64,000 nt of DNA from Kumtagia sp964244725 (GTDB lineage: Bacteria; Pseudomonadota; Alphaproteobacteria; Rhizobiales; Rhizobiaceae), in NCBI GenBank assembly GCA_964244725.1, contig CAXTJQ010000002.1, positions 124,001-188,000 of the forward strand, given 5' to 3'. The position numbers and the translations under genes are program-made. A model generated the notes under the pieces. The model was given only the letters and a program-made list of their open reading frames with translations, did no database searches and was not told the origin of the DNA. Shown in pieces: positions 27,802-37,491 of the stretch; position 1 is the stretch's first letter; each line of letters starts with the position of its first letter.

Positions 27802-30015
27802 ATGGTGCATGCGTTGCATACTCCGTTACCCGATCTGACCGCAACGGACGCAGCCGTCGAACTCGAGCGGCTTGCGACCGAAATCGCCGAGCACGACCGC
27901 CGCTACCATACCGAAGACGCGCCGACGATTTCGGATGCCGAATACGACGCTCTGCGGCGGCGCAACGCGGCAATCGAGGCGCGGTTTCCCGATCTCGTGC
28001 GTGCGGACAGTCCGACCGGGTCGGTCGGCGCGCCGCCAGCCGAAGGCTTCGCGAAGGTGCGGCATGCGCTGCCCATGCTGTCGCTGGCAAAGGCCTATAC
28101 CGACGCGGACGTCGTCGATTTTCTGGAACGCGCCAAGCGGTTCTTCGAGCGGGACAAGGACCTCGACATCGCCTTCACGGCCGAGCCCAAGATCGACGGC
28201 CTTTCCGCTTCGCTGCGCTACGAAAACGGCGTCTTCGTGCAGGGCGCGACGCGCGGCGACGGCGATATCGGCGAGGACATCACGGCTAATCTCAAGACCA
28301 TCGGCGACATTCCGCATCGGCTGAAGGGGTTGGGTTGGCCCGAAACAATCGAAATCCGCGGCGAGGTTTACATGACCTACGCCGAATTCGCTGCGCTGAA
28401 GAAACGCTCGGCCGCGGCCGGGGGGCAAGAATATGTCAATCCGCGCAATACGGCCGCCGGCTCTCTGCGTCAGAAGGACCCGTCCGTGACGGCAAGCCGC
28501 AACCTGCGGTTCTTCGCCTATGCCTGGGGGGAAACAAGCGCCGATCCCGCGCCGACGCAATTCGAGTCCGTCCGGAAATTCGCCGGTTGGGGTTTTCCAA
28601 TCAGCCCGCTGCTGGTGCGCGCCAAGTCGGTGGAGGAGCTGATCGCGCAGTACCGGCTGATCGAGGCGCAGCGCTCCTCGCTCGGTTACGACATCGACGG
28701 CGTCGTCTACAAGGTGGACCGGCTGGACCTGCAGCGGCGCTGGGGTTTTGCGACCGGCGAGCCGCGATGGGCCATCGCGCACAAGTTTCCGGCCGAGCAG
28801 GCAAGCACGGTCGTCCGCAGGATCGACGTTCAGGTCGGCCGCACCGGGACGCTGGCGCCGGTGGCGCGGCTCGACCCGGTTACGGTCGGCGGCGTCACGG
28901 TCGTCAACGCGACGCTGCACAACGAGGACTACATCAAGGGCCTCGACAGCAACGGCGAGCCAATCCGCGACGGCAAGGACATCCGCATCGGCGACACGGT
29001 CAAAATCCAGCGGGCGGGCGACGTCATTCCGCAAATCGTCGACGTGGATCTCTCGAAGCGGCCGGTCGACGCCGCACCGTATGCTTTCCCGCAACTCTGT
29101 CCCATATGCCACTCGCCCGCGACGCGCGAAATCAACGAGAAAACCGGCAAGGAGGATTCGCGCCGTCGCTGCACCGGCGAGCTGATCTGTCCGGCGCAGG
29201 CTGTCGAGGCGCTGCGCCACTTCGTGTCGCGCGGCGCGATGGACATCGAGGGGTTGGGCGCGGAGAACATCGAACTGTTCTTCAATGCCGGCCTGCTCAA
29301 GACGGCCGCCGACATCTTCAGGCTGAGAGACCGGCGCGCCGAGGTTCGGCAGGCGCTGTTTACGCGGCGCGAGGCGCAGGCCCGCGAACGGGAGACGGCC
29401 AAGGGCGCGGCGCGCAAGAAGGTGCTCTCGGCGGCGGAACGGACCTACGATGGCCTCGAGAAGCTGTTTTCGGCGATCGATGCGCGGCGCACGCCCGAAT
29501 TGGACAGGTTCATCTTCGCGCTCGGCATCCGCCACATCGGCGAGACGACGGCGGCGGTTCTTGCAAGAACGTTCGCAACGGTGGAGGCGCTCATCCGGAT
29601 CGGCAAGGAAACGGCCGCCGCCGAGGAGCCGCATACGGTGTTCCCATCGGTGAACGGAATCGGCGACACGGTGATCGGCGCGCTGCGCGATTTCTTCGGC
29701 AATCCGCTCAACGACGCCGTCTTGAACGACCTGCTCGAATACGTTCAGCCGAAGCCCTACGTCCTGAATGTTTCCTCTGACAACCAGGTGTCTGGCAAAA
29801 CGGTCGTGTTCACGGGTTCGCTGGAAAAGATGACGCGGCCGGAGGCAAAGGCGATGGCCGAACGATTGGGGGCGAAGGTCGCGGGGTCCGTCTCCGCCAA
29901 TACGGACCTGGTGGTCGCCGGTCCGGGCGCGGGCTCGAAGCTCAAGCAGGCGGCGGCGCTCGGCGTCGAGGTGATAGACGAGGACGCCTGGCTGGCGCGG
30001 ATCGGGCGGGAGTAG
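27802..30015 (+). CDS. ligA: NAD-dependent DNA ligase LigA
   Basis: 737 aa essential ligase sealing nicks in replication and repair. Domain order: Ia domain (YHTEDAPTISDAEYD), adenylation domain with catalytic Lys130 in AEPKIDGLS, OB fold, a four-cysteine zinc finger (CPICHSPATRE...CTGELICPAQ), helix-hairpin-helix repeats and a C-terminal BRCT domain (KTVVFTGSLEKMTRPEAKAM). The stretch around residues 515-545 is a charged Arg/Ala/Lys insertion, common in alphaproteobacterial LigA. Confidence 0.97.
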   Translation: MVHALHTPLPDLTATDAAVELERLATEIAEHDRRYHTEDAPTISDAEYDALRRRNAAIEARFPDLVRADSPTGSVGAPPAEGFAKVRHALPMLSLAKAYTDADVVDFLERAKRFFERDKDLDIAFTAEPKIDGLSASLRYENGVFVQGATRGDGDIGEDITANLKTIGDIPHRLKGLGWPETIEIRGEVYMTYAEFAALKKRSAAAGGQEYVNPRNTAAGSLRQKDPSVTASRNLRFFAYAWGETSADPAPTQFESVRKFAGWGFPISPLLVRAKSVEELIAQYRLIEAQRSSLGYDIDGVVYKVDRLDLQRRWGFATGEPRWAIAHKFPAEQASTVVRRIDVQVGRTGTLAPVARLDPVTVGGVTVVNATLHNEDYIKGLDSNGEPIRDGKDIRIGDTVKIQRAGDVIPQIVDVDLSKRPVDAAPYAFPQLCPICHSPATREINEKTGKEDSRRRCTGELICPAQAVEALRHFVSRGAMDIEGLGAENIELFFNAGLLKTAADIFRLRDRRAEVRQALFTRREAQARERETAKGAARKKVLSAAERTYDGLEKLFSAIDARRTPELDRFIFALGIRHIGETTAAVLARTFATVEALIRIGKETAAAEEPHTVFPSVNGIGDTVIGALRDFFGNPLNDAVLNDLLEYVQPKPYVLNVSSDNQVSGKTVVFTGSLEKMTRPEAKAMAERLGAKVAGSVSANTDLVVAGPGAGSKLKQAAALGVEVIDEDAWLARIGRE

Positions 30016-30042
30016 TGCGACGGATGTCTGGGCGAAATTGTT

Positions 30043-30888
30043 TCAGCGTTGCCGCTTGAACGCGATCGCGGTTCCAAACCCCTTCGTCGGAGGCAGCACC
30101 AGTCTTTCGCCGACCTTATCCAGTCCTTTGTCGGCCAGGAAATCGAGCGACCGGCAGTCGATCGTCAAGCCGCAAAGATGCGGGCCGTCCCGCAGGTGCG
30201 GCGGCGGCGCGCCGAAAGCGGCTTCGAACGCGCCGGGATCGGCGAGCACGATCGTTCCGGCGCGCGTCGGAACATCGATGCGGCCCGATTTTCGGACGCT
30301 TTTGGCACGGGCCAGGATCTCGAAATAGCTGGCGAGCGCCGGCGCGCGCGGGCCGGAAATCCAGATGTCGGCGACCGTCGCCGCCGTGTTGTCGTGGCGC
30401 TGGTACTCCGGCTGCGCGTAATAGTCCGGCATGAAATGTTGGCAGGCGAAGCTGCCCAGCCATGGGGCCACCGGGGTCGAGGCGAAGGCCAGCGAGAAGC
30501 CCACCGTCACCTCGCGGCCGTCGGCCATCCGCGCCGGCCGCGAAAATTCGAACGGGTCATAAGTCCGAAGTCCCGCCTCCCGCCAGCGCCGGATATCCGC
30601 GCCGGCGTCGTCAGTGTCCAGAACGACCATGGCGAAGCCGTCATGCCGGGCAAGGTAGTCGCGGTTGAACGCGGCGAAGGAAAAGGACGTCGGCCCGTGT
30701 TCCGGCACGTCTTGCGGCATCGTCACCGAGAGCAATTCGATGTAGTTCTTTTCGAGCTGGATGACGGTGTTGCCGGTGCCGAACGGATGCTGTCCGCGCG
30801 GCAAGAGCGTAAAGCCGAGGCCGTTCCAAGTTGCGCGCAGCGCGTCGAGATCGCGCGCATCGACAACAAGGTGGTTGATTCCCTTCAT
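30043..30888 (-). CDS. VOC-family (glyoxalase-like) protein
   Basis: 281 aa. The N-terminus MKGINHLVVDARDLDALRAT and the following beta-alpha pattern (GLGFTLLPRGQHPFGTGN, YIELLS) mark the glyoxalase-like VOC fold, probably of the Glyoxalase_3 type. A second VOC-like half follows from about residue 150. The metal ligands and the substrate cannot be set from the sequence. It lies alone on the minus strand between ligA and the azl genes, with its stop 27 bp from that of ligA. Confidence 0.8.
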   Translation of the reverse strand: MKGINHLVVDARDLDALRATWNGLGFTLLPRGQHPFGTGNTVIQLEKNYIELLSVTMPQDVPEHGPTSFSFAAFNRDYLARHDGFAMVVLDTDDAGADIRRWREAGLRTYDPFEFSRPARMADGREVTVGFSLAFASTPVAPWLGSFACQHFMPDYYAQPEYQRHDNTAATVADIWISGPRAPALASYFEILARAKSVRKSGRIDVPTRAGTIVLADPGAFEAAFGAPPPHLRDGPHLCGLTIDCRSLDFLADKGLDKVGERLVLPPTKGFGTAIAFKRQR

Positions 30889-31028
30889 TGGCGTTTCCCG
30901 ACCTTCTTGGCCTTTTGTCGATCATAGCCGTTCCAGCGGCTCGCGCCAACGCATCGCTTCAATCGTTCTGATCGAGCATTCGAGCGAATTCGCATGACAG
31001 GTCAGGGATGCTGACCTAGACAGCCGGC

Positions 31029-31781
31029 ATGGCTACCATTTCGGGTCCGCAGCGGGCCACTCCCACATCATCGTCCGAGTTCGCGGTCGGCCTGCGCGCA
31101 AGCGCGCCGGTTATCGTCGCAGTGCTGCCGTTCGCGCTGTTGTTCGGCGCGGTTGCTGTCCGGAACGGCATGAGCGCGGCCGAAGCCACCTCGATGAGCG
31201 CGCTGATCTTCGGCGGCGCCAGCCAGATGGTCGGCATCGATTTCTTCGGACACCGTATCGCGCCGTGGATCGTCGTGTTGTCGATCTTCGCGGTGAACTT
31301 CCGCCACGTGCTCTATTCGGCGACCTTCGGTCGCCGAATCCGGGACTGGAAGCCGCTGCAACAAGCGCTGGGCTTCTTCTTCCTGACCGACGTGCATTTC
31401 GCCGAGACCGAGCGCCGCGTCCAGGCCGGCCACCCGGTCGGCTTTCCCTGGTATCTCGGCTTGTCGATCGGCATCTACGTCCCATGGGTGGCGGCGAGCG
31501 CGGCGGGCGCCCTGTTCGGCCATTTGATCGGCGACACGCATGCGCTGGGCATCGACTTCCTGCTGCCGATCTACTTCCTCGGAATCGTCATGGAGTTTCA
31601 CAAACGGCCGCTGTTCCTGCCGGTGGTGGCGGTCAGTTCGGCTGCGTCGATCCTCGCATTGCACACGATCGGCTCGCCCTGGCATGTCTCGTTCGGCGCA
31701 ATCGCGGGCATCGCCTTCGCCGCGGCGATGCCGGCAAGGCCGCGTCGCGAGGCGTCGGCCGGGGAGATGGACCCGCCATGA
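31029..31781 (+). CDS. azlC: AzlC-family branched-chain amino acid exporter, large subunit
   Basis: 250 aa inner membrane protein with about seven hydrophobic segments. The GAVAVRNGMSAAEATSMSAL and FGGASQM region and VNFRHVLYS are typical of AzlC (LIV-E family) permeases that export branched-chain or related amino acids. The stop overlaps azlD by 4 bases, the usual AzlCD pairing. The actual substrate is inferred from the family. Confidence 0.9.
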   Translation: MATISGPQRATPTSSSEFAVGLRASAPVIVAVLPFALLFGAVAVRNGMSAAEATSMSALIFGGASQMVGIDFFGHRIAPWIVVLSIFAVNFRHVLYSATFGRRIRDWKPLQQALGFFFLTDVHFAETERRVQAGHPVGFPWYLGLSIGIYVPWVAASAAGALFGHLIGDTHALGIDFLLPIYFLGIVMEFHKRPLFLPVVAVSSAASILALHTIGSPWHVSFGAIAGIAFAAAMPARPRREASAGEMDPP

Positions 31782-32074
31782 GCGACATCGCCTGGATCAT
31801 CGTCGCGGGCGCCGTCGTGACCTATCTGACGCGCGTCGGCGGTCATCTCATCTTGTCGCGTTTCGGCAAATTGCATCCAAGGATCGAGGTCGCGCTCGAC
31901 GCCGTGCCAGCGGCGGTCCTGACGACGCTGGTCGCGCCAGCCGCCGCTTCGGCCACGCCGGCGGAACTTGGTGCGCTGATTGTCGCCGGGCTGGTCGCGA
32001 TGCGCTTCGACCTGTTGCCGATGTTTCTCTCCGGCGCGGTCGCGCTCTACGCGTTCCGCGCTATCGGATTGTAA
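31778..32074 (+). CDS. azlD: AzlD-family branched-chain amino acid transport subunit
   Basis: 98 aa, four hydrophobic segments. TYLTRVGGHLILSRFG near residue 15 and ALDAVPAAVLTTL near 40 fit AzlD. The ATG at 31778 overlaps the azlC stop (ATGA), so translation is probably coupled and the two proteins form one transporter. Confidence 0.88.
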   Translation: MSDIAWIIVAGAVVTYLTRVGGHLILSRFGKLHPRIEVALDAVPAAVLTTLVAPAAASATPAELGALIVAGLVAMRFDLLPMFLSGAVALYAFRAIGL

Positions 32075-32083
32075 AACGCCCCG

Positions 32084-33928
32084 TCAGCCGTGAGGGATGG
32101 TGGGCAGGGGACCGGCGGCCGCTTCCAGCCAGGCCAGGACTTCGCCATCGAGCATCGGGCCGATCTCGGCCAGCACGCGGGCGTGATAGGCGTCGAGCCA
32201 CTGCAATTCATCCTTGGCGAGAAGATGAACGTGCAGCATCCGCTTGTCGAACGGGACGAGGGTCAGCGTCTCGAAGGCGTGCATGGCGATGTCGCCGCTT
32301 TCCATCGCGTCCTCGGGCGTGACCAGAATCAGATTCTCCAATCGGATGCCGTAATGCCCTTCCTTGTAGTAGCCTGGCTCGTCGGACAGGATCATGCCAG
32401 GCAACAGCTTTTGCGTGCCGCTCTTGGCGATGCGCTGCGGGCCTTCGTGGACCGAGAGATAAGAGCCGACGCCGTGTCCGGTCCCATGCGCGAAGTCGAG
32501 CCCGCGCTTCCACAGCGCGGCGCGCGCGAAGGCGTCGATGTCGCAGCCGCGCGCGCCAGGCGGGAAGCGCAGCATGGCGATCTGGATCATGCCCTTCAGC
32601 ACCAGCGTGTAGCGCTCGCGCATTTCCTCGGTCGGCTCGCCGACCGGCACGGTGCGCGTGATGTCGGTCGTGCCGTCCTGGTACTGGCCGCCGGAATCGA
32701 GCAGGAAAAGCTCGCCGCCGGCAAGCGGCCGGTTGGTGGCCACCGAGACGCGATAATGCATGATCGCGCCGTTCGGGCCGGCTCCCGCTATGGTCGCGAA
32801 GGACACGTCGCGCAGCGGCATCTGGGTTTCCTCGCCGACCACCCGGCGGAACTCCTCGAGCATGGTCACCACGCGAACTTCGTCGAGGCTGCCCGGCGGC
32901 TGGCGATCGAGCCAGGCCAGCATCCTCACCATTGCCGCCCCGTCGCGGCGATGCGCGGCCCGCGCGCCGGCGATCTCGGCGGCGTTCTTTGTGGCGCGCG
33001 GTATACGCGCCGGATCCTGCATTTCGACCACCGTCCCGCCATTGTCGGCGACCAGGGCGCGCAGGCGCTCGGCGGTAAGCAAGGGGTCGAGCGCCACCCG
33101 CGCACCGCCCCGGGCGATCGATGCGACCGTTTGCTCCAGAGCGTCCGGCTCCCGCAATTCGCCAAGCTGCGTCAGATAGGCCGCAACCTCGCGGTCGAGT
33201 TTGCTCCTGTCGATGAAGATTTGGTGCTTCCCGTCGGCGGCGAGGATGGCGAAGCCGAGCGCCAGCGGCGTGTGCGGCACGTCGTTGCCGCGAATATTGA
33301 ACGTCCAGGCAAGCGACGACGGATCGGTCAGCACGCAGTGCGTCGCGCCATCTTCGGCGAGAGCGGACACGAGCCGCTTGAGCTTGTCCCTGGCGAGCTC
33401 CCCGGCGAGCGCGTTCGGATGGATTTCGACCGGCGCGAGCGGCGGGGCCGGCCGGTCGGTCCACAGAGCGTCGATCGGGTTCGCATCGACGGCGACCAGC
33501 GATGCGCCCTTGTCTTCGAGCGCGGATTTCAGCGCCTTCACGTCGCCGATCGTGTGCAGCCAGGGATCGAAGCCGAGGCGAAGGGCCCTGGAGGCGTTTG
33601 TCTTGAGCCAGTCGGGGGGCGGATTGGTGACGAGGCTGTCGATCGCAAACACTTCGGGGTCGATCTGGGCCCTGGCCTGCAGCGTATAGCGTCCGTCGAC
33701 GAACAGGATCGCGCGGCCGGCCAGGACGATCGCGACACCGGCGGAGCCGGTGAAGCCGGTGAGCCACCTCAGCCGCTCGGAGCCCGCGGCGACATATTCG
33801 CCCTGATGTTCGTCGGCGCGCGGGACGATGAAGCCGTCGAGGTCGTGGGCCTCGAGCCATTCGCGCAAGCGCCGAATCCGGCCGGCTCCCAGCGTCGGGT
33901 CGCTCTCGTCGTCGAAGGTCTGAAACAT
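32084..33928 (-). CDS. Xaa-Pro aminopeptidase (M24B)
   Basis: 614 aa metallopeptidase removing N-terminal residues before proline. The three-domain layout (two creatinase-like N-domains, about residues 1-300, then the pita-bread domain) is that of eukaryotic-type APP. Metal ligands: two Asp in LLDSGGQYQDGTTDITRT, His in HGTGHGVGSYL, and Glu residues in SDEPGYY and RLENLILV. ATG 33928 is chosen; a TTG four codons upstream is possible but less likely. It ends 9 bp from azlD on the opposite strand. Confidence 0.93.
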   Translation of the reverse strand: MFQTFDDESDPTLGAGRIRRLREWLEAHDLDGFIVPRADEHQGEYVAAGSERLRWLTGFTGSAGVAIVLAGRAILFVDGRYTLQARAQIDPEVFAIDSLVTNPPPDWLKTNASRALRLGFDPWLHTIGDVKALKSALEDKGASLVAVDANPIDALWTDRPAPPLAPVEIHPNALAGELARDKLKRLVSALAEDGATHCVLTDPSSLAWTFNIRGNDVPHTPLALGFAILAADGKHQIFIDRSKLDREVAAYLTQLGELREPDALEQTVASIARGGARVALDPLLTAERLRALVADNGGTVVEMQDPARIPRATKNAAEIAGARAAHRRDGAAMVRMLAWLDRQPPGSLDEVRVVTMLEEFRRVVGEETQMPLRDVSFATIAGAGPNGAIMHYRVSVATNRPLAGGELFLLDSGGQYQDGTTDITRTVPVGEPTEEMRERYTLVLKGMIQIAMLRFPPGARGCDIDAFARAALWKRGLDFAHGTGHGVGSYLSVHEGPQRIAKSGTQKLLPGMILSDEPGYYKEGHYGIRLENLILVTPEDAMESGDIAMHAFETLTLVPFDKRMLHVHLLAKDELQWLDAYHARVLAEIGPMLDGEVLAWLEAAAGPLPTIPHG

Positions 33929-34001
33929 GGAAGCCTGCAATCCGGATGTCTGACGGGTGAGGGTAGCGTGAGGCCGCGATACGACGCAACGCGCGAGACA
34001 G

Positions 34002-34874
34002 TCACAGTTTCAAGTGAATGGTGACCCAGCCTTCGCGTTCGAGCGTGCGGACATGACGGAAACGCTGATTGACATAGGCCGCGACGACCGCGTCGCGCTG
34101 GCGGACCAGGATGCCGGACAGGATCAGCGAACCGCCAAGGCGCACATGCCGCGCCATTCGTGGCGCAAGCTGCATGAGGGGCCTGGCCAGAATATTGGCG
34201 ACGATCAGATCGAACGGGCCGCTCCGCGCGAAGACGGGATGGTGGAAGCCGGGTGCGGTGGCGACCTCGACCAATCCCGCCTCGCCATTCATGACGGCGT
34301 TGTCGCGGGCCACGCGAACGGCCACGGGATCAATGTCGGTGGCCAATACAGGAATATGCGCGAGCTTGGCCAGCGCGATCGCCAGCACCGCGCTGCCCGT
34401 TCCGAGGTCGAGCGCATTTCGCGGCTTCTCACGCCGCACGACAATCGCGATCATCTCCAGGCAGCCCGCGGTGGTGCCGTGATGGCCGGTGCCGAACGCC
34501 AGGCCGGCCTCGATCTCGATGGCGAGGTCGCCAATCCGGCGCTGTCCGCGATCATGCGCGCCATGCACGAGGAAGCGGGCGGCGCGGACGGGCTTCAGGC
34601 CCTTCAGCGAATGCGCGACCCAGTCGATATCCGGAAGCGCTTCGCGTCGCGGCCGCACCGCCAGCCCGCGTTCGTCGAGAAGGTCGATCAGCCTTTGCTC
34701 GACCGCGCCGGGGTCGCCGTCGAGATAGAGCGATATTTCCTGCAGCGCCGGCGCGTCGTCCCTTTCGAGAAGGGCGATGGGCAAGCCGTCTTCCTCGAAA
34801 GCCGCCTCCAGCGCCGGCATGAGCCTCGCGGCCTCTGCCCGGCCGAGCATGAAATGAAGCCTGGTCTGCGCCAT
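34002..34874 (-). CDS. prmA: Ribosomal protein L11 methyltransferase
   Basis: 290 aa SAM-dependent methyltransferase that trimethylates ribosomal protein L11. Motifs: AFGTGHHGTTAGCLEMI near residue 130, NALDLGTGSAVLAIALAKL (SAM loop) near 152, and post-motif NILARPL near 225, the PrmA version of the N(P)PY-type segment. The length is normal for alphaproteobacterial PrmA. It follows the SCO gene on the same strand. Confidence 0.93.
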   Translation of the reverse strand: MAQTRLHFMLGRAEAARLMPALEAAFEEDGLPIALLERDDAPALQEISLYLDGDPGAVEQRLIDLLDERGLAVRPRREALPDIDWVAHSLKGLKPVRAARFLVHGAHDRGQRRIGDLAIEIEAGLAFGTGHHGTTAGCLEMIAIVVRREKPRNALDLGTGSAVLAIALAKLAHIPVLATDIDPVAVRVARDNAVMNGEAGLVEVATAPGFHHPVFARSGPFDLIVANILARPLMQLAPRMARHVRLGGSLILSGILVRQRDAVVAAYVNQRFRHVRTLEREGWVTIHLKL

Positions 34875-34888
34875 TGCCGGCTATGCGC

Positions 34889-35464
34889 TCAGCCTTCGTT
34901 CGCGAGTCGTTTCAGCTTGGCGATCGCGGTATCCTGGCTTTCGCCGTAGGCGATCGTGCCGAAGAATCTGCCCTTGCGGTCGAGCAGAAGGATCGAGGCG
35001 GTATGGTCCATGGTGTAGTCGCCGTCGGCGAGCGGCACCTTGCGCATGTAGATGCCGAAGGCCTTGGCCATCGCAGCGATCCTTTCGGGGTCGCCGGTGA
35101 TGCCGCGGACCCGCTGCGAGATGTTGCCGACGTAGGTATCCATTGCCTGGGCCGTGTCGCGCTCGGGGTCGATGCTGACGAAATAGGCGCCGATGTCCTT
35201 GCCCTCGTCGTCGAGCTGCTTCAGCCAGCCGTCGAGCTCGAACAGGGTCGTCGGGCAGACTTCGGGGCAGTGCGTGAAGCCGAAGAACACGGCGCTGGGG
35301 TGATCCCTGAACGCCGCCTCGCTGATGTCCGCGCCCTTCTGGTCGACGAGCGCGAAGGGCGCGCCGTAGGCTTCAACGCCGCCGGCGCTATACCAGTGGA
35401 AGCCGACAAATCCGAATCCCGCGATCATGGCGACCGCGATGCCGATGAAAATGAGGCGCATCAT
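34889..35464 (-). CDS. SCO1/SenC-type copper chaperone
   Basis: 191 aa membrane-anchored thioredoxin-fold protein for assembly of the Cu(A) site of cytochrome c oxidase. An N-terminal helix (residues 3-20) precedes the thioredoxin fold. The copper ligands are visible: FTHCPEVCP with the CxxxC pair and the later conserved His in MDHTASILLL. Two adjacent ATGs (35464, 35461) are possible starts. It is 14 bp upstream of prmA. Confidence 0.93.
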   Translation of the reverse strand: MMRLIFIGIAVAMIAGFGFVGFHWYSAGGVEAYGAPFALVDQKGADISEAAFRDHPSAVFFGFTHCPEVCPTTLFELDGWLKQLDDEGKDIGAYFVSIDPERDTAQAMDTYVGNISQRVRGITGDPERIAAMAKAFGIYMRKVPLADGDYTMDHTASILLLDRKGRFFGTIAYGESQDTAIAKLKRLANEG

Positions 35465-35498
35465 GGGGTCACGTCACCACCGCGTCGTTCGATCGGGC

Positions 35499-35660
35499 TC
35501 AGAAGCACCAGGACAGACCCGTCTCGGCCATGGCCATGAAGATTTTCGCGCCGCGATCCATCCACGCGGCGAAGGCCACGCCCGCCAGCGCGGCCATCAA
35601 AGCGGCGGCCAGACCATATTTCGACAGCGTGGAAAAGGATGGGCGCAAAACCGATTTCAT
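35499..35660 (-). CDS. Small single-pass membrane protein, unknown
   Basis: 53 aa, start MKSVLRPSFSTLSKYG, followed by one hydrophobic helix (LAAALMAALAGVAFAAW) and the C-terminal tail AKIFMAMAETGLSWCF. The ATG at 35660 gives a natural basic n-region. It precedes the SCO gene on the same strand by 35 bp and may be part of the same unit; small membrane proteins often accompany oxidase assembly genes, but no specific function can be claimed. Confidence 0.55.
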   Translation of the reverse strand: MKSVLRPSFSTLSKYGLAAALMAALAGVAFAAWMDRGAKIFMAMAETGLSWCF

Positions 35661-35742
35661 GGCGGACAGAATACCCTCTGGATATGCTGAGCGAAAGACG
35701 GCATGTTGCCGCTGAGGCGCAGTCGCCGGAAGGAACGAGCCG

Positions 35743-36264
35743 ATGGCCGAGGCCAAGCCGAAGGGCTATTCCGGACTGCAGGTCGGCCTGCATTGGGCCG
35801 TTGCGCTTCTTGTCGTCCTGCAGTTCCTCGACAAGGACGGCATCGAGCAGGCGTGGGACGCGATTCGCGGCGGGCAGGCGGCGCCGGCGACCGGGTCGTC
35901 GGTCACGCTCCACATCGTGGTCGGCGCGACGATCTTCGTCCTGGCGCTCTGGCGAGTCGCATTGCGGCTGACGCGAGGCGCGCCGCCCCCGCCGCCCAAG
36001 GAGCCGCGCCTCCTGCATCTTTTCGCCGTCACCACCCATGTGCTGCTCTATGCGCTCATCATCTGTATGCCGATTTCGGGCTCGCTGGCGTGGTTCGGGG
36101 GCGTCCAGCCAGCGGCGGGCATCCACGTCATCGGCAAGACCGTGCTGTTTTTCGTGGTCCTGCTTCACACCGCCGGCGCGCTGTTCGAACAATTCGTGCT
36201 CAAGACCGGCGTGCTGGCGCGCATGGCCGTTCCCGGCGAAGCGTCGAAGCCTGTCCGGCGATAA
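35743..36264 (+). CDS. Cytochrome b561-type membrane protein
   Basis: 173 aa with four predicted transmembrane helices. The sequence GLQVGLHWAVALLVVLQF, then LHIVVGATIFVLALWRVALRL, HVLLYALIICMPISGSLAW and GKTVLFFVVLLHTAGALFEQF contains His residues in the positions that ligate the two b-hemes in the prokaryotic b561 (CybB) family. It would move electrons in the inner membrane, possibly quinol-linked. It is followed 41 bp on by creA. Confidence 0.88.
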   Translation: MAEAKPKGYSGLQVGLHWAVALLVVLQFLDKDGIEQAWDAIRGGQAAPATGSSVTLHIVVGATIFVLALWRVALRLTRGAPPPPPKEPRLLHLFAVTTHVLLYALIICMPISGSLAWFGGVQPAAGIHVIGKTVLFFVVLLHTAGALFEQFVLKTGVLARMAVPGEASKPVRR

Positions 36265-36305
36265 GATTGGTTTTCGCGCCGGCTCGATCCCAGATGAGAC
36301 ATCCC

Positions 36306-36812
36306 ATGCCGCGCCGGAGACTCCTCGTGCGTCCGATCATCGCCTGTATTGCCGCCTGCCTCGTCCTGCCGCCGGTCGGCGCGTTCGCGCAACAGGTCGG
36401 CGAGGTCGGCGTCGACTGGCTCGGCAATGACATCATCGTCGAGGCGATCAAGGACCCGAAGGTGGAGGGGGTCACCTGCCACGTATCCTATTTCGACCGC
36501 GGCGTCATCGACCGGCTGCAGAAGGGCAACTGGTTCGAGGATCCCTCCGATTCGTCGATCGCCTGCCGCCAGACCGGCCCGATCACGATCGGCGACATCG
36601 GCCTGGACAAGGAGGGCGAAGAGGTCTTCAAGCAGGGCATCAGCCTGATCTGGAAGAAGCAGGTCGTGAACCGGATCTACGACCAGGCCAACGAGACGCT
36701 GATCTATCTCTCGCATTCGCGTCAAGTGCAGGACGGGTCCGCCAAGATGTCGATCACCACCGTGCCGCTTTATGGCCAGACCGTGACCTGGACCGCCGGC
36801 AAGCCGCAATAG
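36306..36812 (+). CDS. creA: CreA-family periplasmic protein
   Basis: 168 aa with a signal peptide (hydrophobic core and a GAFAQQ cleavage area). The mature part, from VGEVGVDWLGNDIIVEAI through CHVSYFDRG and EDPSDSSIACRQTG to LIWKKQVVNRIYDQ, is characteristic of CreA. The family is widespread, but its biochemical role is unknown. An in-frame ATG at 36294 would add four residues; the ribosome site does not settle it. Confidence 0.88.
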   Translation: MPRRRLLVRPIIACIAACLVLPPVGAFAQQVGEVGVDWLGNDIIVEAIKDPKVEGVTCHVSYFDRGVIDRLQKGNWFEDPSDSSIACRQTGPITIGDIGLDKEGEEVFKQGISLIWKKQVVNRIYDQANETLIYLSHSRQVQDGSAKMSITTVPLYGQTVTWTAGKPQ

Positions 36813-36835
36813 CCGGCCAGCGCGGCACGATCTCG

Positions 36836-37477
36836 ATGTCCCTCCCGCCGCCCGATCTGCGATCCAAGGATTCCGAGCCCCGGATCCATCCGACCGCCGA
36901 GCTGAAATCGTGCCGGCTCGGCCGCCATGCGGCAGTCGGCGAGCGGGTCGTCCTGCGCGAGGTCGATCTCGGCGACTTCTCCTATTTCGAGCGTCATTCG
37001 GAAGCGATCTACGCGACGATCGGCAAGTTCTGCTCGATCGCCGCCAACAGCCGGATCAACGCCCTGGAGCACCCGATCGAGCGCCTGACCAGCCACAAGA
37101 TCAGCTATCGACCGAACGAATATTTCCGCTTTCTCGGCGTGGACCACGATTTCCGGGCGCGTCGTCGGAACCGGCGCGTATCGATCGGCCACGATGTCTG
37201 GATCGGCCACGGCGCGGTGGTCATGCCGGGCGTGACGATCGGCAACGGCGCGGTCGTCGGCGCCAACGCCGTCGTCACCAAAGACGTCGCGGATTTCGAG
37301 ATCGTGGCCGGCGCGCCGGCGCGGCTGCTGCGCATGCGGTTTACGCCCGACATCGCCGCGCGGATCGCCGATATGCGATGGTGGGACTGGCCGACGGAGC
37401 GCCTGGCCGACGCGATCCCCGACATGCAAGCGCTGCCGATCGAGGATTTCCTCGACCTGTGGGAGCGTCGGGCATGA
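36836..37477 (+). CDS. Hexapeptide-repeat acyltransferase, phosphonate-metabolism type
   Basis: 213 aa left-handed beta-helix protein. Hexapeptide repeats are clear at VSIGHDVWIGHGAVVMPGV and TIGNGAVVGANAVVTKDV with the usual AGAPARLLRMRF ending. The N-terminal part (RIHPTAELKSCRLG, FSYFERHSEAIYATIGKFCSIAANS) resembles the hexapeptide transferase found in rhizobial phosphonate (phn) clusters. No other phn gene lies nearby, so the phosphonate link is weak. Likely uses acetyl-CoA or another acyl donor. Confidence 0.75.
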   Translation: MSLPPPDLRSKDSEPRIHPTAELKSCRLGRHAAVGERVVLREVDLGDFSYFERHSEAIYATIGKFCSIAANSRINALEHPIERLTSHKISYRPNEYFRFLGVDHDFRARRRNRRVSIGHDVWIGHGAVVMPGVTIGNGAVVGANAVVTKDVADFEIVAGAPARLLRMRFTPDIAARIADMRWWDWPTERLADAIPDMQALPIEDFLDLWERRA

Positions 37478-37491
37478 TCGCGCGGCCTCAT

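Noticed and set aside
32090..34024. 644-codon + strand frame opposite the Xaa-Pro aminopeptidase gene
   Set aside because: Antisense shadow; the minus strand has all M24 metal ligands.
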